A DNA stretch of 64,000 nucleotides from Candidatus Poseidoniales archaeon (GTDB lineage: Archaea > Thermoplasmatota > Poseidoniia > Poseidoniales > Thalassarchaeaceae). The notes below the pieces were generated by a model. That model saw only the letters and a list, made by a program, of their open reading frames with translations, ran no database searches and was not told the origin of the DNA. This document shows positions 46,352-55,363 of this stretch, piece after piece; position 1 is the first letter of the stretch, and the number at the start of each line of letters is the position of its first letter. The stretch lies in assembly GCA_012964335.1 (NCBI GenBank), contig DTUF01000043.1:27282-91281 (forward strand), in the 5' to 3' direction. Made by a program: the position numbers and the translations under genes.

Positions 46352-48673
46352 TTACTCGCTAATCTCTGCATCAATCACTTCACTGGAATCAATACGTTTT
46401 GCAAGCCAAAACGTAAAGCCAATTGCAAGGATCCAAAGAGGCACATTCGCTCGGTAGAATGTTTCGTACGCGGCTATGTCAGTCTTACCGGAGGAGATTA
46501 GGTAGCCAAGCGCGAAGAAACCGGCGAGAATACCGATTGATTGTCCCAAGAAGGCAACAAGGCTCGCCATTCCGATTCCACGATTTCTCTCTTCATTGTT
46601 AGTGAATTTAGCCATCAAAGCATCATTTGAAACTAAAAGCATCGGGTAAATTGGAACCACAAATATGAGCACAGCAATCATTGGTGGAAGGCCGATGCTG
46701 AAGATTGACCACAGAGTACCGTAGGTTGCAGCTGACCAAAGCAGAACGGTCTGTGGTCCACGGTCATCGCATACCCTTCCAATTATCGCGTACAAAACTA
46801 GGACAGCAATAACAGCCCATGCTTCCAAAAGTCCAGTGAAGTCAACATCAAACCCAACAACTTCGAGGTAACGTAGGGCAGTTAGGACAACAGCCCCACG
46901 AGGGATTGCAACAAGGGTTACTCCTAGGAGACAGAGGAGTGCCCATTTACTTTCAAAACGAAGCATGCCGCGGAACATTGACAACTTTTCGGAAATGGTT
47001 AATTTCACCACTTCTGGTTTCTTACCACCTTTCAACATCCATACTGGCCAGGAAAATTCATCTCCTTCAAATTTCATTATCATCCAAGCGCCAAACAGTA
47101 GTGCGGGTACTGATACCCCTACAATTCCTAGCATCGCAAATGTGGTGCTAGTGGGTAATAGAGTCACATACAATTTACTGCATACCATTGAACCAATCGC
47201 TGCCGCAAACGAGGCAAACGCGTACAAGACTCCAAGGAACTCTCCCTTTTGTTCAGGGTACCATTCTGTACCGACTGCAACACCCATTCGCACGGCCGAG
47301 AATAGAGCGATCTGTAAAGTTGAGACAAGGATGTAGGCGTTAAGTGGCAGGAATGGGAATGTTAACATCAGTAAACTTGATCCAATGATTGCAAAAGCCA
47401 TCAGTTGCTTTCGATGACCCCATTTGTCGGCAATCGCCCCCCAAATAGGACCAAATGCTCCAAGTCCAAAAGCCAGTAGACAGAGGTGAAGAATGACAAT
47501 GTCCTCCGACGCGCCCAACTCACGGGTGTGGAAAGTGTAGAGGATGAGAGCGTTGTTTATTCCAGCAATCAAGAACGTTGTTGCAAGAATTAGGCGTTTC
47601 AGGTCTCCTTCTTTACTCGGGCCATGACCTAATTCCTTAGCATTTTCCTCAAGGGTTTCATACCTGCCTTTGAGCCAAAACCCTACTCCAATGAGTACTG
47701 GTATTGTGAGAAAAAATAATGTGTTTTTGAGTCCACTAGATAGGATACTCGGTCCCTTTGGGTCCATCATTTCAACGACCTGATTGGTCATGCCATGGTT
47801 CCCTGATGTGTCGTTCCACATGGCATGGGCTGACAGAATCACACCATCTTCCCACTCTTCAAATTCCCAGCGGTAGATTCCGCTGTCTGACTTGATTCCT
47901 TCACCATTTGGTTCAAGGATGAGTTCTTTCCCTCCGTCATCAACGTGGATTAATAGAGTTCCTTTCTCAATTTGATTCTCTCCAAGAGCCCAGCGTGCTT
48001 GAACTGCCCAAACTACTTCGCTCCGCGAGTAGTTCTCTCCTCCACCCCTGAATGGTGTTCCTTCATTCTCTAGGTAAGGGTCATCAATTTGGTACATACC
48101 TGCTGTAATTGTTAGATTAGTTGGGGTTTCTGATGAGCCCCAGTGGATTGTGCAATCACTTTGCTCGAACACTGGAATCGCACCGCTGTTTACTGTCCAG
48201 CGGATTGAAAGAGTTTGGTCAATTGAGATGTTATCTGGTAAATTTCCGCCAGTGAAATCAATACTCTGTTTCTCTTCAGAGAGTGAAATTCCACCACTAT
48301 TTACTTGGTCTAATTCAGTACCATCAATGAACAGAAAGAGGTCAATATCAACCTGACCATTTCCACTTGCCCAAAGGGTGAAATTCCAATCTTCACTACC
48401 AATGGGCGCATTACGAACGAAACTAGGGCTGGTAAAGGTTGGTCCATCAGATTGCCCAGAAAAAATACCTCCAGGGAAATTGTGGGTGTACATCTCGGCC
48501 TGCTCAACGAGTTCAGGAGAGAGGGTATCTGTGCTATGTGCGAATAGTCTAGTCATGCGCATTTCCGGTTCATATTCCACATCAGGAGGAAGCACCTCTT
48601 CCTGAGCAATAGCCAATGGTAAGACAAGGGTTGACAATACCAATATGAGGCTGATAACAATAATTTTCTTCAT
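46352..48673 (-). CDS. MFS transporter with a large N-terminal exported domain
   Basis: 773 residues. Signal peptide-like start KKIIVISLILVLSTLVLPLAIA. Residues about 28-330 form a soluble exterior rich in beta strands (FNFTLWASGNGQVDIDLFLF, GENQIEKGTLLIHVDDGG). From about 335 there are some twelve membrane helices with the MFS loop motif GAIADKWGHRKQL and a second-half cousin GRVCDDRGPQTVL. Major facilitator carriers move small solutes by proton or sodium coupling. An ectodomain of this size in front of the first helix is unusual and suggests substrate capture or docking. It is preceded in the same direction by a small membrane protein three bases away. Substrate unknown. Confidence 0.82.
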   Translation of the reverse strand: MKKIIVISLILVLSTLVLPLAIAQEEVLPPDVEYEPEMRMTRLFAHSTDTLSPELVEQAEMYTHNFPGGIFSGQSDGPTFTSPSFVRNAPIGSEDWNFTLWASGNGQVDIDLFLFIDGTELDQVNSGGISLSEEKQSIDFTGGNLPDNISIDQTLSIRWTVNSGAIPVFEQSDCTIHWGSSETPTNLTITAGMYQIDDPYLENEGTPFRGGGENYSRSEVVWAVQARWALGENQIEKGTLLIHVDDGGKELILEPNGEGIKSDSGIYRWEFEEWEDGVILSAHAMWNDTSGNHGMTNQVVEMMDPKGPSILSSGLKNTLFFLTIPVLIGVGFWLKGRYETLEENAKELGHGPSKEGDLKRLILATTFLIAGINNALILYTFHTRELGASEDIVILHLCLLAFGLGAFGPIWGAIADKWGHRKQLMAFAIIGSSLLMLTFPFLPLNAYILVSTLQIALFSAVRMGVAVGTEWYPEQKGEFLGVLYAFASFAAAIGSMVCSKLYVTLLPTSTTFAMLGIVGVSVPALLFGAWMIMKFEGDEFSWPVWMLKGGKKPEVVKLTISEKLSMFRGMLRFESKWALLCLLGVTLVAIPRGAVVLTALRYLEVVGFDVDFTGLLEAWAVIAVLVLYAIIGRVCDDRGPQTVLLWSAATYGTLWSIFSIGLPPMIAVLIFVVPIYPMLLVSNDALMAKFTNNEERNRGIGMASLVAFLGQSIGILAGFFALGYLISSGKTDIAAYETFYRANVPLWILAIGFTFWLAKRIDSSEVIDAEISE

Positions 48674-48676
48674 CTT

Positions 48677-48895
48677 TCACTCCTCCTCATTAGATCGGTT
48701 TGATGGGATAGTGGAGATTTTGTCTTTTCTACTTGGATAGAAGACTAACAATATCCCGAGAAAAAATAATAGTGGAGTTATGAAAACAGCCATAATATCA
48801 ATACTGAGTTTTTGGAATACAATATCCCACAGTGGCACATTGACAGGCAGGAATAGAAAGATGAAAGCGACTCCAACCCAGTTGCGGCCCCTCAT
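48677..48895 (-). CDS. Small two-helix membrane protein, coupled to the MFS gene
   Basis: 72 residues. Two hydrophobic segments (GVAFIFLFLPVNVPLWDIVF and MAVFITPLLFFLGILLVFY) are followed by a charged tail ending NRSNEEE. Its stop lies three bases before the MFS start on the same strand, and the TCCTCC complement gives that gene a strong ribosome site inside this one. No family recognised; an accessory subunit is plausible. Confidence 0.6.
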   Translation of the reverse strand: MRGRNWVGVAFIFLFLPVNVPLWDIVFQKLSIDIMAVFITPLLFFLGILLVFYPSRKDKISTIPSNRSNEEE

Positions 48896-48973
48896 AATTT
48901 GAGGTGCGGGGGCTACTAAACATCAAGCCTCCCATAGACGCGGTTAAGTCTAAGATGTCGGTCGGCGGGCTAC

Positions 48974-49044
48974 GCGTTCGTGATGTAGGGGTAGCATCAG
49001 AGGTTTCCAACCTCTTCGCCCGGGTTCAAATCCCGGCGAGCGCA
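48974..49044 (+). tRNA. tRNA-Gly (anticodon TCC)
   Basis: 71 bases fold fully. The acceptor GCGTTCG (48974-48980) pairs with CGAGCGC (49037-49043) and is followed by A. The D arm is ATGTAGGGGTAGCAT. The anticodon stem AGAGG/CCTCT encloses TTTCCAA, with TCC at 49006-49008. The variable loop is TCGC, and the T arm is CCGGG-TTCAAAT-CCCGG. No intron and no encoded CCA. It stands alone between a membrane-protein gene and PCNA. Confidence 0.95.
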
Positions 49045-49120
49045 CTTCATTTTCCAAGATTTTTCATCTTTAATTGCACCGCCAACCTTGGTTAGTGGCG
49101 GATTAGATTGAGTGAATTAC

Positions 49121-49864
49121 TCAAGTATCGCCTTCAACGCGAGGCGCTAGGAAATACACAACGTTAGCACCACCATCAGCGAATTCAAATTCCAAACGAA
49201 GTGGGTAGTTTTCGCCAAACTTAGCAGTCACTTTATCGACAGTTGATTCTATTCGCTTGGCCAACGGGAGTAGATATTGCAAACTGTACTGACTCTTGAC
49301 AGGGCTATCACAATTTAATTCCTGCAATTCACCAGCATCATAACTTACGTTAACAGCATCTGACTCACCTGTTACATTGATACTGAACCGAGTTTGGTCA
49401 ATTGAAAAGGTTACCAAGTCACCAACCTGGTCTGCTGCCTTCAATGCACGTGCAAATTTTGCACCAGAAAGGCTGACAGAGATATCGGTGTCAAGTTCAG
49501 GAACATTTGGTTCTTGCATGTTTTGACGGTCAAGAGGACGAATAGTGCGCTCAATTTCGCCGACTTGGAATTCGACCTTACCAACGCTATCGTTGTAGTT
49601 GATAACAATCAGATCACCAGCGCCAGCAAGTTGTACTAGTTTGGATATTTTTGACAATTCTAATCCTAGAACGGATTCAGTCACATCATATGATTCAAAA
49701 GCCGCAGAATCAACTTCCAGCTGAATCATTGCTACATGGCTTGGGTCTACGACCCTCACCACGAGTTTATCTTCTTCAAAATTGAAGCGAGCTTCCTCTA
49801 CCAAAGTTGACAAAATGTCAATCACCATTCTGAAGGTTTCTTGACGGGCTGTTATGTTCATCAT
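49121..49864 (-). CDS. pcn: DNA polymerase sliding clamp PCNA
   Basis: 247 residues, standard PCNA length. FRMVIDILSTLVEEARFNFE, VVDPSHVAMIQLEV, SKISKLVQLAGAGDLIVI and the ending NVVYFLAPRVEGD match archaeal PCNA. It forms a homotrimeric ring that tethers polymerase, FEN1 and ligase to DNA. The interdomain connector is in LDTDISVSLSGAKFARALKAAD. It is transcribed toward the tRNA and has its own upstream gap. Confidence 0.96.
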   Translation of the reverse strand: MMNITARQETFRMVIDILSTLVEEARFNFEEDKLVVRVVDPSHVAMIQLEVDSAAFESYDVTESVLGLELSKISKLVQLAGAGDLIVINYNDSVGKVEFQVGEIERTIRPLDRQNMQEPNVPELDTDISVSLSGAKFARALKAADQVGDLVTFSIDQTRFSINVTGESDAVNVSYDAGELQELNCDSPVKSQYSLQYLLPLAKRIESTVDKVTAKFGENYPLRLEFEFADGGANVVYFLAPRVEGDT

Positions 49865-49969
49865 GTCGGTCCCATACCCCTGCGATGTATCGTGTCTTCA
49901 AGGAGGGCTCAAAAGGCTTCGCTATGCGAAGGGTCTCAATATTGATCCAATTACGACTCTAAAATCACT

Positions 49970-50905
49970 CTAATCGCGTTGCGCGTCTCGCTCTGCAAGT
50001 GGGTGGTCAATTCGTAAAACATCAACATCTATTGTTCGCTTGTCGCTCGGCATGAGTTCTCGGCATCGTTCCATAACACCTTCATCCATTTCGCCAGCGA
50101 ATGAAAAGAGAGGGGAAAATCCATGCTCGCCTCTGTCACGGTCGCCCATGTTTTCTCTGTGGTGGTTTTCTCGAGCAGGTTGTGGGTGTATTACTTCGGT
50201 GCCCCGTGGGTTCACTCGAATCACAGTAGTTGAGCCATCCTCACTAGTTCGAATAATCTCGTACTCAACCCAGTCACCGCGGGTACGAGTAATGATGATT
50301 GTTCCATCATCAAGAATTTCAAGGTCCAACCCAGCCATTTCTTCTCTAACCCGGTCGGGTTCAACCCGGTCAGTTTGGTTTTGGTAAACCTCATCTGTTG
50401 TGGCCCAACCGTGGTTTCTTAGGAATAGCGCAAATTCTTCCTCGGTAACGACCTCCTCGGTTACAGTGCCATCTGTGTTCACGATTCGAATTACATATTC
50501 ACCAGATGCAGTTTTAGAAACTACAATGTTGTCCGGTAGATGCCAGTCAACAACATCATCTGTATTGTTGTCAGTTGAATCGTTATTTCCATTATTATCT
50601 GCTTGCCTTCCTGTAGCAGCATCACGGTCTCTAAGTGGAGTGTCTGAATTCATATCCCAGTCTCCTCGGTCAGGCATGTTGGTCTTCATTTCTTTACAAC
50701 GCTCTAACCAAGCTGATTCACTTTTGTCTAGAGTTGAATCAGTCTTCTTTTCGTTACTGTTCGCAGCGTCATTACCACTATCACCTGCAGCGGCTGTATC
50801 ATTCATCTCAAGCGATGACATAGATGCCATGCCACCTAAAACTAGTAGCAATACCAAAAGGATGCTTAGTGCGCCGTTTAATCGAATTCCTGTTCCTGAA
50901 GCCAT
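49970..50905 (-). CDS. Exported acidic protein of unknown function
   Basis: About 311 residues from ATG 50905 (MASGTGIRLNGALSIL); TTG 50914 is also in frame. One hydrophobic segment near the N-terminus (ALSILLVLLLVLGGMAS) acts as a signal peptide or anchor. An Asp/Asn/Ser-rich linker follows, then two short repeats of the form GEYVIRIVNTDGTVTEEVVTEEEF and YEIIRTSEDGSTTVIRVN, apparently beta hairpins. Two ERC(K/R)EM/L motifs (residues near 70 and 290) could form a disulfide. No family recognised. Confidence 0.65.
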   Translation of the reverse strand: MASGTGIRLNGALSILLVLLLVLGGMASMSSLEMNDTAAAGDSGNDAANSNEKKTDSTLDKSESAWLERCKEMKTNMPDRGDWDMNSDTPLRDRDAATGRQADNNGNNDSTDNNTDDVVDWHLPDNIVVSKTASGEYVIRIVNTDGTVTEEVVTEEEFALFLRNHGWATTDEVYQNQTDRVEPDRVREEMAGLDLEILDDGTIIITRTRGDWVEYEIIRTSEDGSTTVIRVNPRGTEVIHPQPARENHHRENMGDRDRGEHGFSPLFSFAGEMDEGVMERCRELMPSDKRTIDVDVLRIDHPLAERDAQRD

Positions 50906-51002
50906 ATTGACCAATTGCTGAGAGGTGGGGCCCCCTTCAAAACTTTGCGTTGAGGCTTCTGACCCCTAAGGGGGTCAAATTAAGTGAATTTAGTTTGATA
51001 TC

Positions 51003-53387
51003 TCAACCTTGGTATTTCATCCAATGGTTGGTGTTCTGGTCTCTATACCACCAAGTCTCTGAATTAGGGGGATGTTCAAGATATTCGTATCCATCTGTCT
51101 GCATTTTTCCAACTTGTGATGGGTGCGGTGAGGATGTCATTGCTGGTGCACCTGAGGTAGGGTGACCTACACTGGCACCTCTAGTTGGCATCCCAGCTCC
51201 AGTAAATTGGAGGTTACTTCGTGGTTCGTTGAATAGTGATTCGTGTCCTTCATTATCGTCGTCATCTTTTCCTCGACGCATGATTGTGATTGCGGCAATT
51301 AATACAACAACTCCTACAACACCAAGAATCCCACCTATCATCATTGGTGAAGTGACCATTCCGCCTGCTAATCCAGCCGCAGGCTTTTCACATCCTGTAC
51401 TATCAATTTCAGTTCCTGGGGCTGTATCTACACAATCGTCGTTTTCATTTGCGATTCCATCTGCATCATTATCAAGAAGAGTATCACATCCATCGGCAGT
51501 TTGGTCATTATCAATGTCAATATTGTCATCAAATCCAGCGCATTTGTCATCAACATCTGCTACTCCATCATCATCAGAATCAATGATGTTATCACATCCG
51601 TCAGCAATCCCATCTCCATCTACATCAACGCTGTCATCATACCCTGCACAGGTATCATTAGCATCGGAAACTCCGTCATTATCTGAATCAATGATATCAT
51701 CACAACCATCTGGTTTTCCATCTGAATCAACATCAATATTGTCATCATGCCCGGGGCAGACTTCGAACGAATCAGCAACTCCATCACCATCTGAATCAAT
51801 AATTGCGTCACATCCATCAACGATTCCATCTGCATCAACATCAATTGTATCATCATAACCCATGCATTCATCATCGGCATCAGAAATTCCATCAAAGTCG
51901 CTATCAACAATGTCATCACAACCATCAGGAACTCCATCTTGGTCTACATCAATAGCATCATCAAAGCCTGGGCAGAGGTCAGCAGAATTGTTGACTCCAT
52001 CCCCATCATTATCAATCATTGAATCACAGCCATCTGGGATTCCATCTAGGTCTACATCAATGCTATCATTGAATCCTTGACATTGGTCCAAGTCATCTGT
52101 TACTCCGTCATTGTCAGTATCTTTCTGACTTGCAGAGCATCCTTGCCATGGGGGTTCAGTATCAGCGGTCTCGTTAGCAGGTGTTGCAGGGCAATGGTCA
52201 GCAGGATTGAGGACTGAATCTCCGTCATCATCTCTCTGTTCCCAAGCACAACCGTTCGCATCAAGCTCAGTCATCGTTAGGACGTCGGTATCAGCGCAAT
52301 TATCGTCAGGGTTGAAAACCCCGTCAGAGTCTTCATCTCTTTGTTCCCAAGAGCATCCTTCAGAGTCTAATCCGGTATATCCCACAGGTGTGTTAAGGCA
52401 GAGGTCGATTGAATCATGAACTCCATCATTATCTGCATCAACCCATACACCATTCACGTATTTCCAAGAGATCATTTCGCCACCCATCATTTCGATGGGA
52501 TACCCCCATTCACCATGTACCTTAGTTTCGTTGAGCTCACCATCATCAGTCCAATATTCTACCTCTAAACCTAGTATTGAAGTCGGTCCACTGCCACTGC
52601 TATTCGCTAAATTATAGCCTGGGCTCAGACTAGTAACTTCTCTAGTGGCATTCATAAGATTATTTCCTTCATCATATTCACTACCAGCATCATTTGAGTT
52701 TTGAGGGACCCAATTACCACCTCCTGCGTTAGCTTCCCCCCGTTCCTCCGAAGTCCAATTGCTCCATTGCTTTTGAGTTTCCATCCAAATATCCCCTACA
52801 GAAATGTTTTCTTCATAGCCAGTAATGTGAATTTCAGAGGTGTCATTTTGCCACATCATGCTGCGGTACATATCTTCATTCCCACCCTGTTCCCTCATCC
52901 ACATCCGGGAATAAGAACGGTCCTCGGTTTTCTCCCAGCCGGTGTAGTTAGTAGGAATAAAACTAGTTTCAGTTATTGACATATTCATTATCACCATCCA
53001 ATTTTCAGTGTCATTGTATCCGGTTAAATTCGCTTGAAATGAAATCTTGCCTTTGTGACATTGGCCAGAGTAGGCAGGGAATGAGCAGTAGGCATCACTC
53101 AGTATATCACTCCGAAAATTTGACATCCAATTCAATTCAACCCGGTCCATATCACTGTCATTTTCCATATTTGAACGAATTTTTTCGGCGATGAGGGTAG
53201 AATTAAAGATGGCAAAATCTCCATCAGTAAAAGTCCAATGAACATATGGATTTACAACTACGATAGGTCCTGGTGCGCCGGAGTTTACTGTATTTTCATT
53301 CTCAAGTTCAGCATCTATTGGTTGTGGTATGGGGCTTAGAGCCGCCAGTGGCAACATCAGAAATAGAATTAGTTGGGTCAATTTCAT
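51003..53387 (-). CDS. Thrombospondin type 3 repeat calcium-binding surface protein
   Basis: About 794 residues from ATG 53387 (MKLTQLILFLMLPLAAL, signal peptide). The first 310 residues are a beta-rich exterior with little family character. About ten tandem TSP3-like calcium loops follow, of the form DxDxDGVxDxxDxC with a paired GCD (DSDGDGVADSFEVC, DSDNDGVSDANDTC and others), spaced about 36 residues apart. A membrane helix (MIGGILGVVGVVVLIAAITI) and a cytoplasmic tail end it, the tail closing with a tryptophan-rich WWYRDQNTNHWMKYQG. Calcium makes such arrays rod-like; a stalk or adhesin is likely. The next + gene is divergent. Confidence 0.87.
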   Translation of the reverse strand: MKLTQLILFLMLPLAALSPIPQPIDAELENENTVNSGAPGPIVVVNPYVHWTFTDGDFAIFNSTLIAEKIRSNMENDSDMDRVELNWMSNFRSDILSDAYCSFPAYSGQCHKGKISFQANLTGYNDTENWMVIMNMSITETSFIPTNYTGWEKTEDRSYSRMWMREQGGNEDMYRSMMWQNDTSEIHITGYEENISVGDIWMETQKQWSNWTSEERGEANAGGGNWVPQNSNDAGSEYDEGNNLMNATREVTSLSPGYNLANSSGSGPTSILGLEVEYWTDDGELNETKVHGEWGYPIEMMGGEMISWKYVNGVWVDADNDGVHDSIDLCLNTPVGYTGLDSEGCSWEQRDEDSDGVFNPDDNCADTDVLTMTELDANGCAWEQRDDDGDSVLNPADHCPATPANETADTEPPWQGCSASQKDTDNDGVTDDLDQCQGFNDSIDVDLDGIPDGCDSMIDNDGDGVNNSADLCPGFDDAIDVDQDGVPDGCDDIVDSDFDGISDADDECMGYDDTIDVDADGIVDGCDAIIDSDGDGVADSFEVCPGHDDNIDVDSDGKPDGCDDIIDSDNDGVSDANDTCAGYDDSVDVDGDGIADGCDNIIDSDDDGVADVDDKCAGFDDNIDIDNDQTADGCDTLLDNDADGIANENDDCVDTAPGTEIDSTGCEKPAAGLAGGMVTSPMMIGGILGVVGVVVLIAAITIMRRGKDDDDNEGHESLFNEPRSNLQFTGAGMPTRGASVGHPTSGAPAMTSSPHPSQVGKMQTDGYEYLEHPPNSETWWYRDQNTNHWMKYQG

Positions 53388-53472
53388 ACTCTTGGCCACA
53401 AATACTTCCCATATCAATCTCTCGCTGAGTGGTACTTAGGCACATTAGCCTTGAAATGGGGGTGTCGGTCGG

Positions 53473-54612
53473 ATGGGTATGGCCGGTGAGGGGGGTGACT
53501 CTCGTGTATGCGTGATTATCCCCAGTTTACGAAATGCTGAGGAGTTGAGTATCGCTCTTGATGGGTTAGGAAATCAAACTTGGCCAAGTGATGAGGCGAA
53601 AAGTTCTGGCACAACTTTTGAGGTGGTTGTTGTTGGTCCAAGTGGCGACCCCGGTCAAGCAGTTGCTGAGTCACATGGTGCCCGTTTCATTGATGATGCA
53701 GGTTCACGCACGCGTGCGGACGCGTGCAATGTGGCGTTGGTGGCTGTTGATTGCGATATTGTGATGTTCACTGATGATGATGTATGGGTTGAATCCGATT
53801 GGGTTGAGAAGTTAGTGCGCTGGTTTGAGCGCGAAGAAGTGGCAGGAGTTGGAGGCCCTAACTTTGCTCCTGCTGATGAGCGCTCAACATTTTGGCAGCG
53901 CGTTATTGATGTCACATTTTGTTCAAAATGGGTGACTGCTGGTACCAATTATGGCAAGCGAGGCACAGCTGACTTGGAGCCAGCCGAGCAACTTCCCGGC
54001 GTCAATGCCGCCTATCGTAAGTCAGTTTTGGACGCCGTAGGCGGCTTCGATGATGGGGCAATCGGTTGTGAAGATGCGATGTTAGATCACCGCATTGAGC
54101 AAGCCGGCTACAAATTGTGGACAGATGGCTCTGCCATCATGTGGCATAGACGCCGTAATCCAGCCCGCGTCCGCAAGCAAATTCAGAATTATGGTCTAGT
54201 CAGAATTCTCGCAAGTGAAGTCCATCCGGGAATGAAAGCATGGTCGCACACAGCGGTCGGATTATTCCCCGTCCTCACCCTTTTTGGTATCGGTGCCTTC
54301 GTTTGTGGTGCCATGAGTGGTGGCTTAGCGTGGCCAGAGTTTTGGAATATTTCTCCATCGGTTGTTCCTTTTGGCTGTCCTAGAACCGCAGTCCACTTAC
54401 CGGTTAGTTTAGGTGCGCTCTATGTGCTCCTTTGTTGGGCAGGAGCCGCAAAAGGGAACTCACCAAGTAGGACTTTTGCAACCGTTCTAGTTGCTCCACT
54501 GATGACATTCCTGCTTCACTGGTCTTATGGGACAGGAGTTCTCAAGGCGTGGTGGAGGATATATGTTTCAAAGAAACCTGGACTTCAAGTTGATGACAAG
54601 GACCGCTCTTGA
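53473..54612 (+). CDS. Glycosyltransferase family 2 with C-terminal membrane helices
   Basis: 379 residues. GT-A features: RVCVIIPSLRNAEELSIALDGL, CDIVMFTDDDVWVESDWVEKL (DxD), GVNAAYRKSVLDAVGGFDDGAIGCEDAMLDHRIEQAGYK (acceptor and catalytic acid), and the RR-rich HRRRNPARVRKQIQNYG. Three hydrophobic segments follow (GLFPVLTLFGIGAFVCGAM, LPVSLGALYVLLCWAGA, FATVLVAPLMTFLLHW). It likely extends lipid-linked or surface glycans. Start ATG 53473, or ATG 53479. Confidence 0.88.
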   Translation: MGMAGEGGDSRVCVIIPSLRNAEELSIALDGLGNQTWPSDEAKSSGTTFEVVVVGPSGDPGQAVAESHGARFIDDAGSRTRADACNVALVAVDCDIVMFTDDDVWVESDWVEKLVRWFEREEVAGVGGPNFAPADERSTFWQRVIDVTFCSKWVTAGTNYGKRGTADLEPAEQLPGVNAAYRKSVLDAVGGFDDGAIGCEDAMLDHRIEQAGYKLWTDGSAIMWHRRRNPARVRKQIQNYGLVRILASEVHPGMKAWSHTAVGLFPVLTLFGIGAFVCGAMSGGLAWPEFWNISPSVVPFGCPRTAVHLPVSLGALYVLLCWAGAAKGNSPSRTFATVLVAPLMTFLLHWSYGTGVLKAWWRIYVSKKPGLQVDDKDRS

Positions 54613-54613
54613 A

Positions 54614-55363
54614 TCACTTCTTTTCCATTGAACTACCATCATTTGAAACACGATAAGATGCGGTTTTTGGCCGCCAGACAAATCCACTGGCAAGGCTGAT
54701 GAAAATTCCCCCACCAATGATGTTGGTCCAGTTTCCTGTTAGATATTCTGATGAAGCAAAGTTGTATGCCCACAAAATCGAAGGAATAATTCCGACAAAA
54801 AGAGTAAACAGAATTTCACGGATGAAGAATGGTCGTTTATCCTCTATCGGCAATCTTGGAGGGTTGTTTGATATTTGGGGTGCGCGCACAAGTCGAGTAA
54901 CTTCCTTTCCTTTCATAGCCTCAGGGATTTCAGTAGAGTAACTAGTTTCGTGGCCCTCTTCCCCCCACTTTTTCATCAGGTTCAGTTTTACCTTGTAATT
55001 TGTTTCTCGTGGATGCCCATCGCATCTCTGTTCCCAAAACCCTGTTCGTGGGCGTTCATCTGCGAGTTGTTCCCACATCACATTATTCTGTTCAATCAAT
55101 CCTTGGGTGTGGGCAAGCATCCATTCACCTTCTGATGGTGGTCTTAACCCATCTTGCTCAAACTGTTCTTTATCAATACCACTCAGTTTGAGCAGGCCAT
55201 TGAGAGGATAAGCGTCTTTAGAGATTTCAAATGTGTAATCAATGCGAACCTCGTGACGAGGGTGGTATTTGATAGGATGTAAAGAGAGGCGACCATCGTC
55301 ACTACCAAGCCAAACTGAACCTGGCTTAACTGTCAGCCACTCAACGTTACTTTCAGCCGTCAT
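54614..55363 (-). CDS. FGE-sulfatase/SUMF1-like domain protein with membrane anchor
   Basis: About 249 residues from ATG 55363, overlapping the end of the ABC gene by 11 bases; the longer frame to 55486 lies inside that gene and is discounted. VKPGSVWLGSDDGRLSLHPIKYHPRHEVRIDYTFEISKD and GLRPPSEGEWMLAHTQG follow the formylglycine-generating-enzyme fold (..F.MGs...e.P.h.V.v..F.i...; lPtEaEWe.A). The copper-binding cysteine pair of true FGEs is not seen, so it is more likely a binding version. Two C-terminal helices (ILFTLFVGIIPSILWAYNF, NIIGGGIFISLASGFVW) anchor it. The overlap suggests it acts with the transporter. Confidence 0.7.
   Translation of the reverse strand: MTAESNVEWLTVKPGSVWLGSDDGRLSLHPIKYHPRHEVRIDYTFEISKDAYPLNGLLKLSGIDKEQFEQDGLRPPSEGEWMLAHTQGLIEQNNVMWEQLADERPRTGFWEQRCDGHPRETNYKVKLNLMKKWGEEGHETSYSTEIPEAMKGKEVTRLVRAPQISNNPPRLPIEDKRPFFIREILFTLFVGIIPSILWAYNFASSEYLTGNWTNIIGGGIFISLASGFVWRPKTASYRVSNDGSSMEKK

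Noticed and set aside
49079..49101. CCGCC/GGCGG hairpin between tRNA-Gly and PCNA
   Set aside because: The stem is short and has no T-tract, so it is too weak to call a terminator.
51229..51937. Long open frames opposite the TSP3 gene
   Set aside because: They are Ser/Ile-rich mirror images of the Asp-rich repeat codons.
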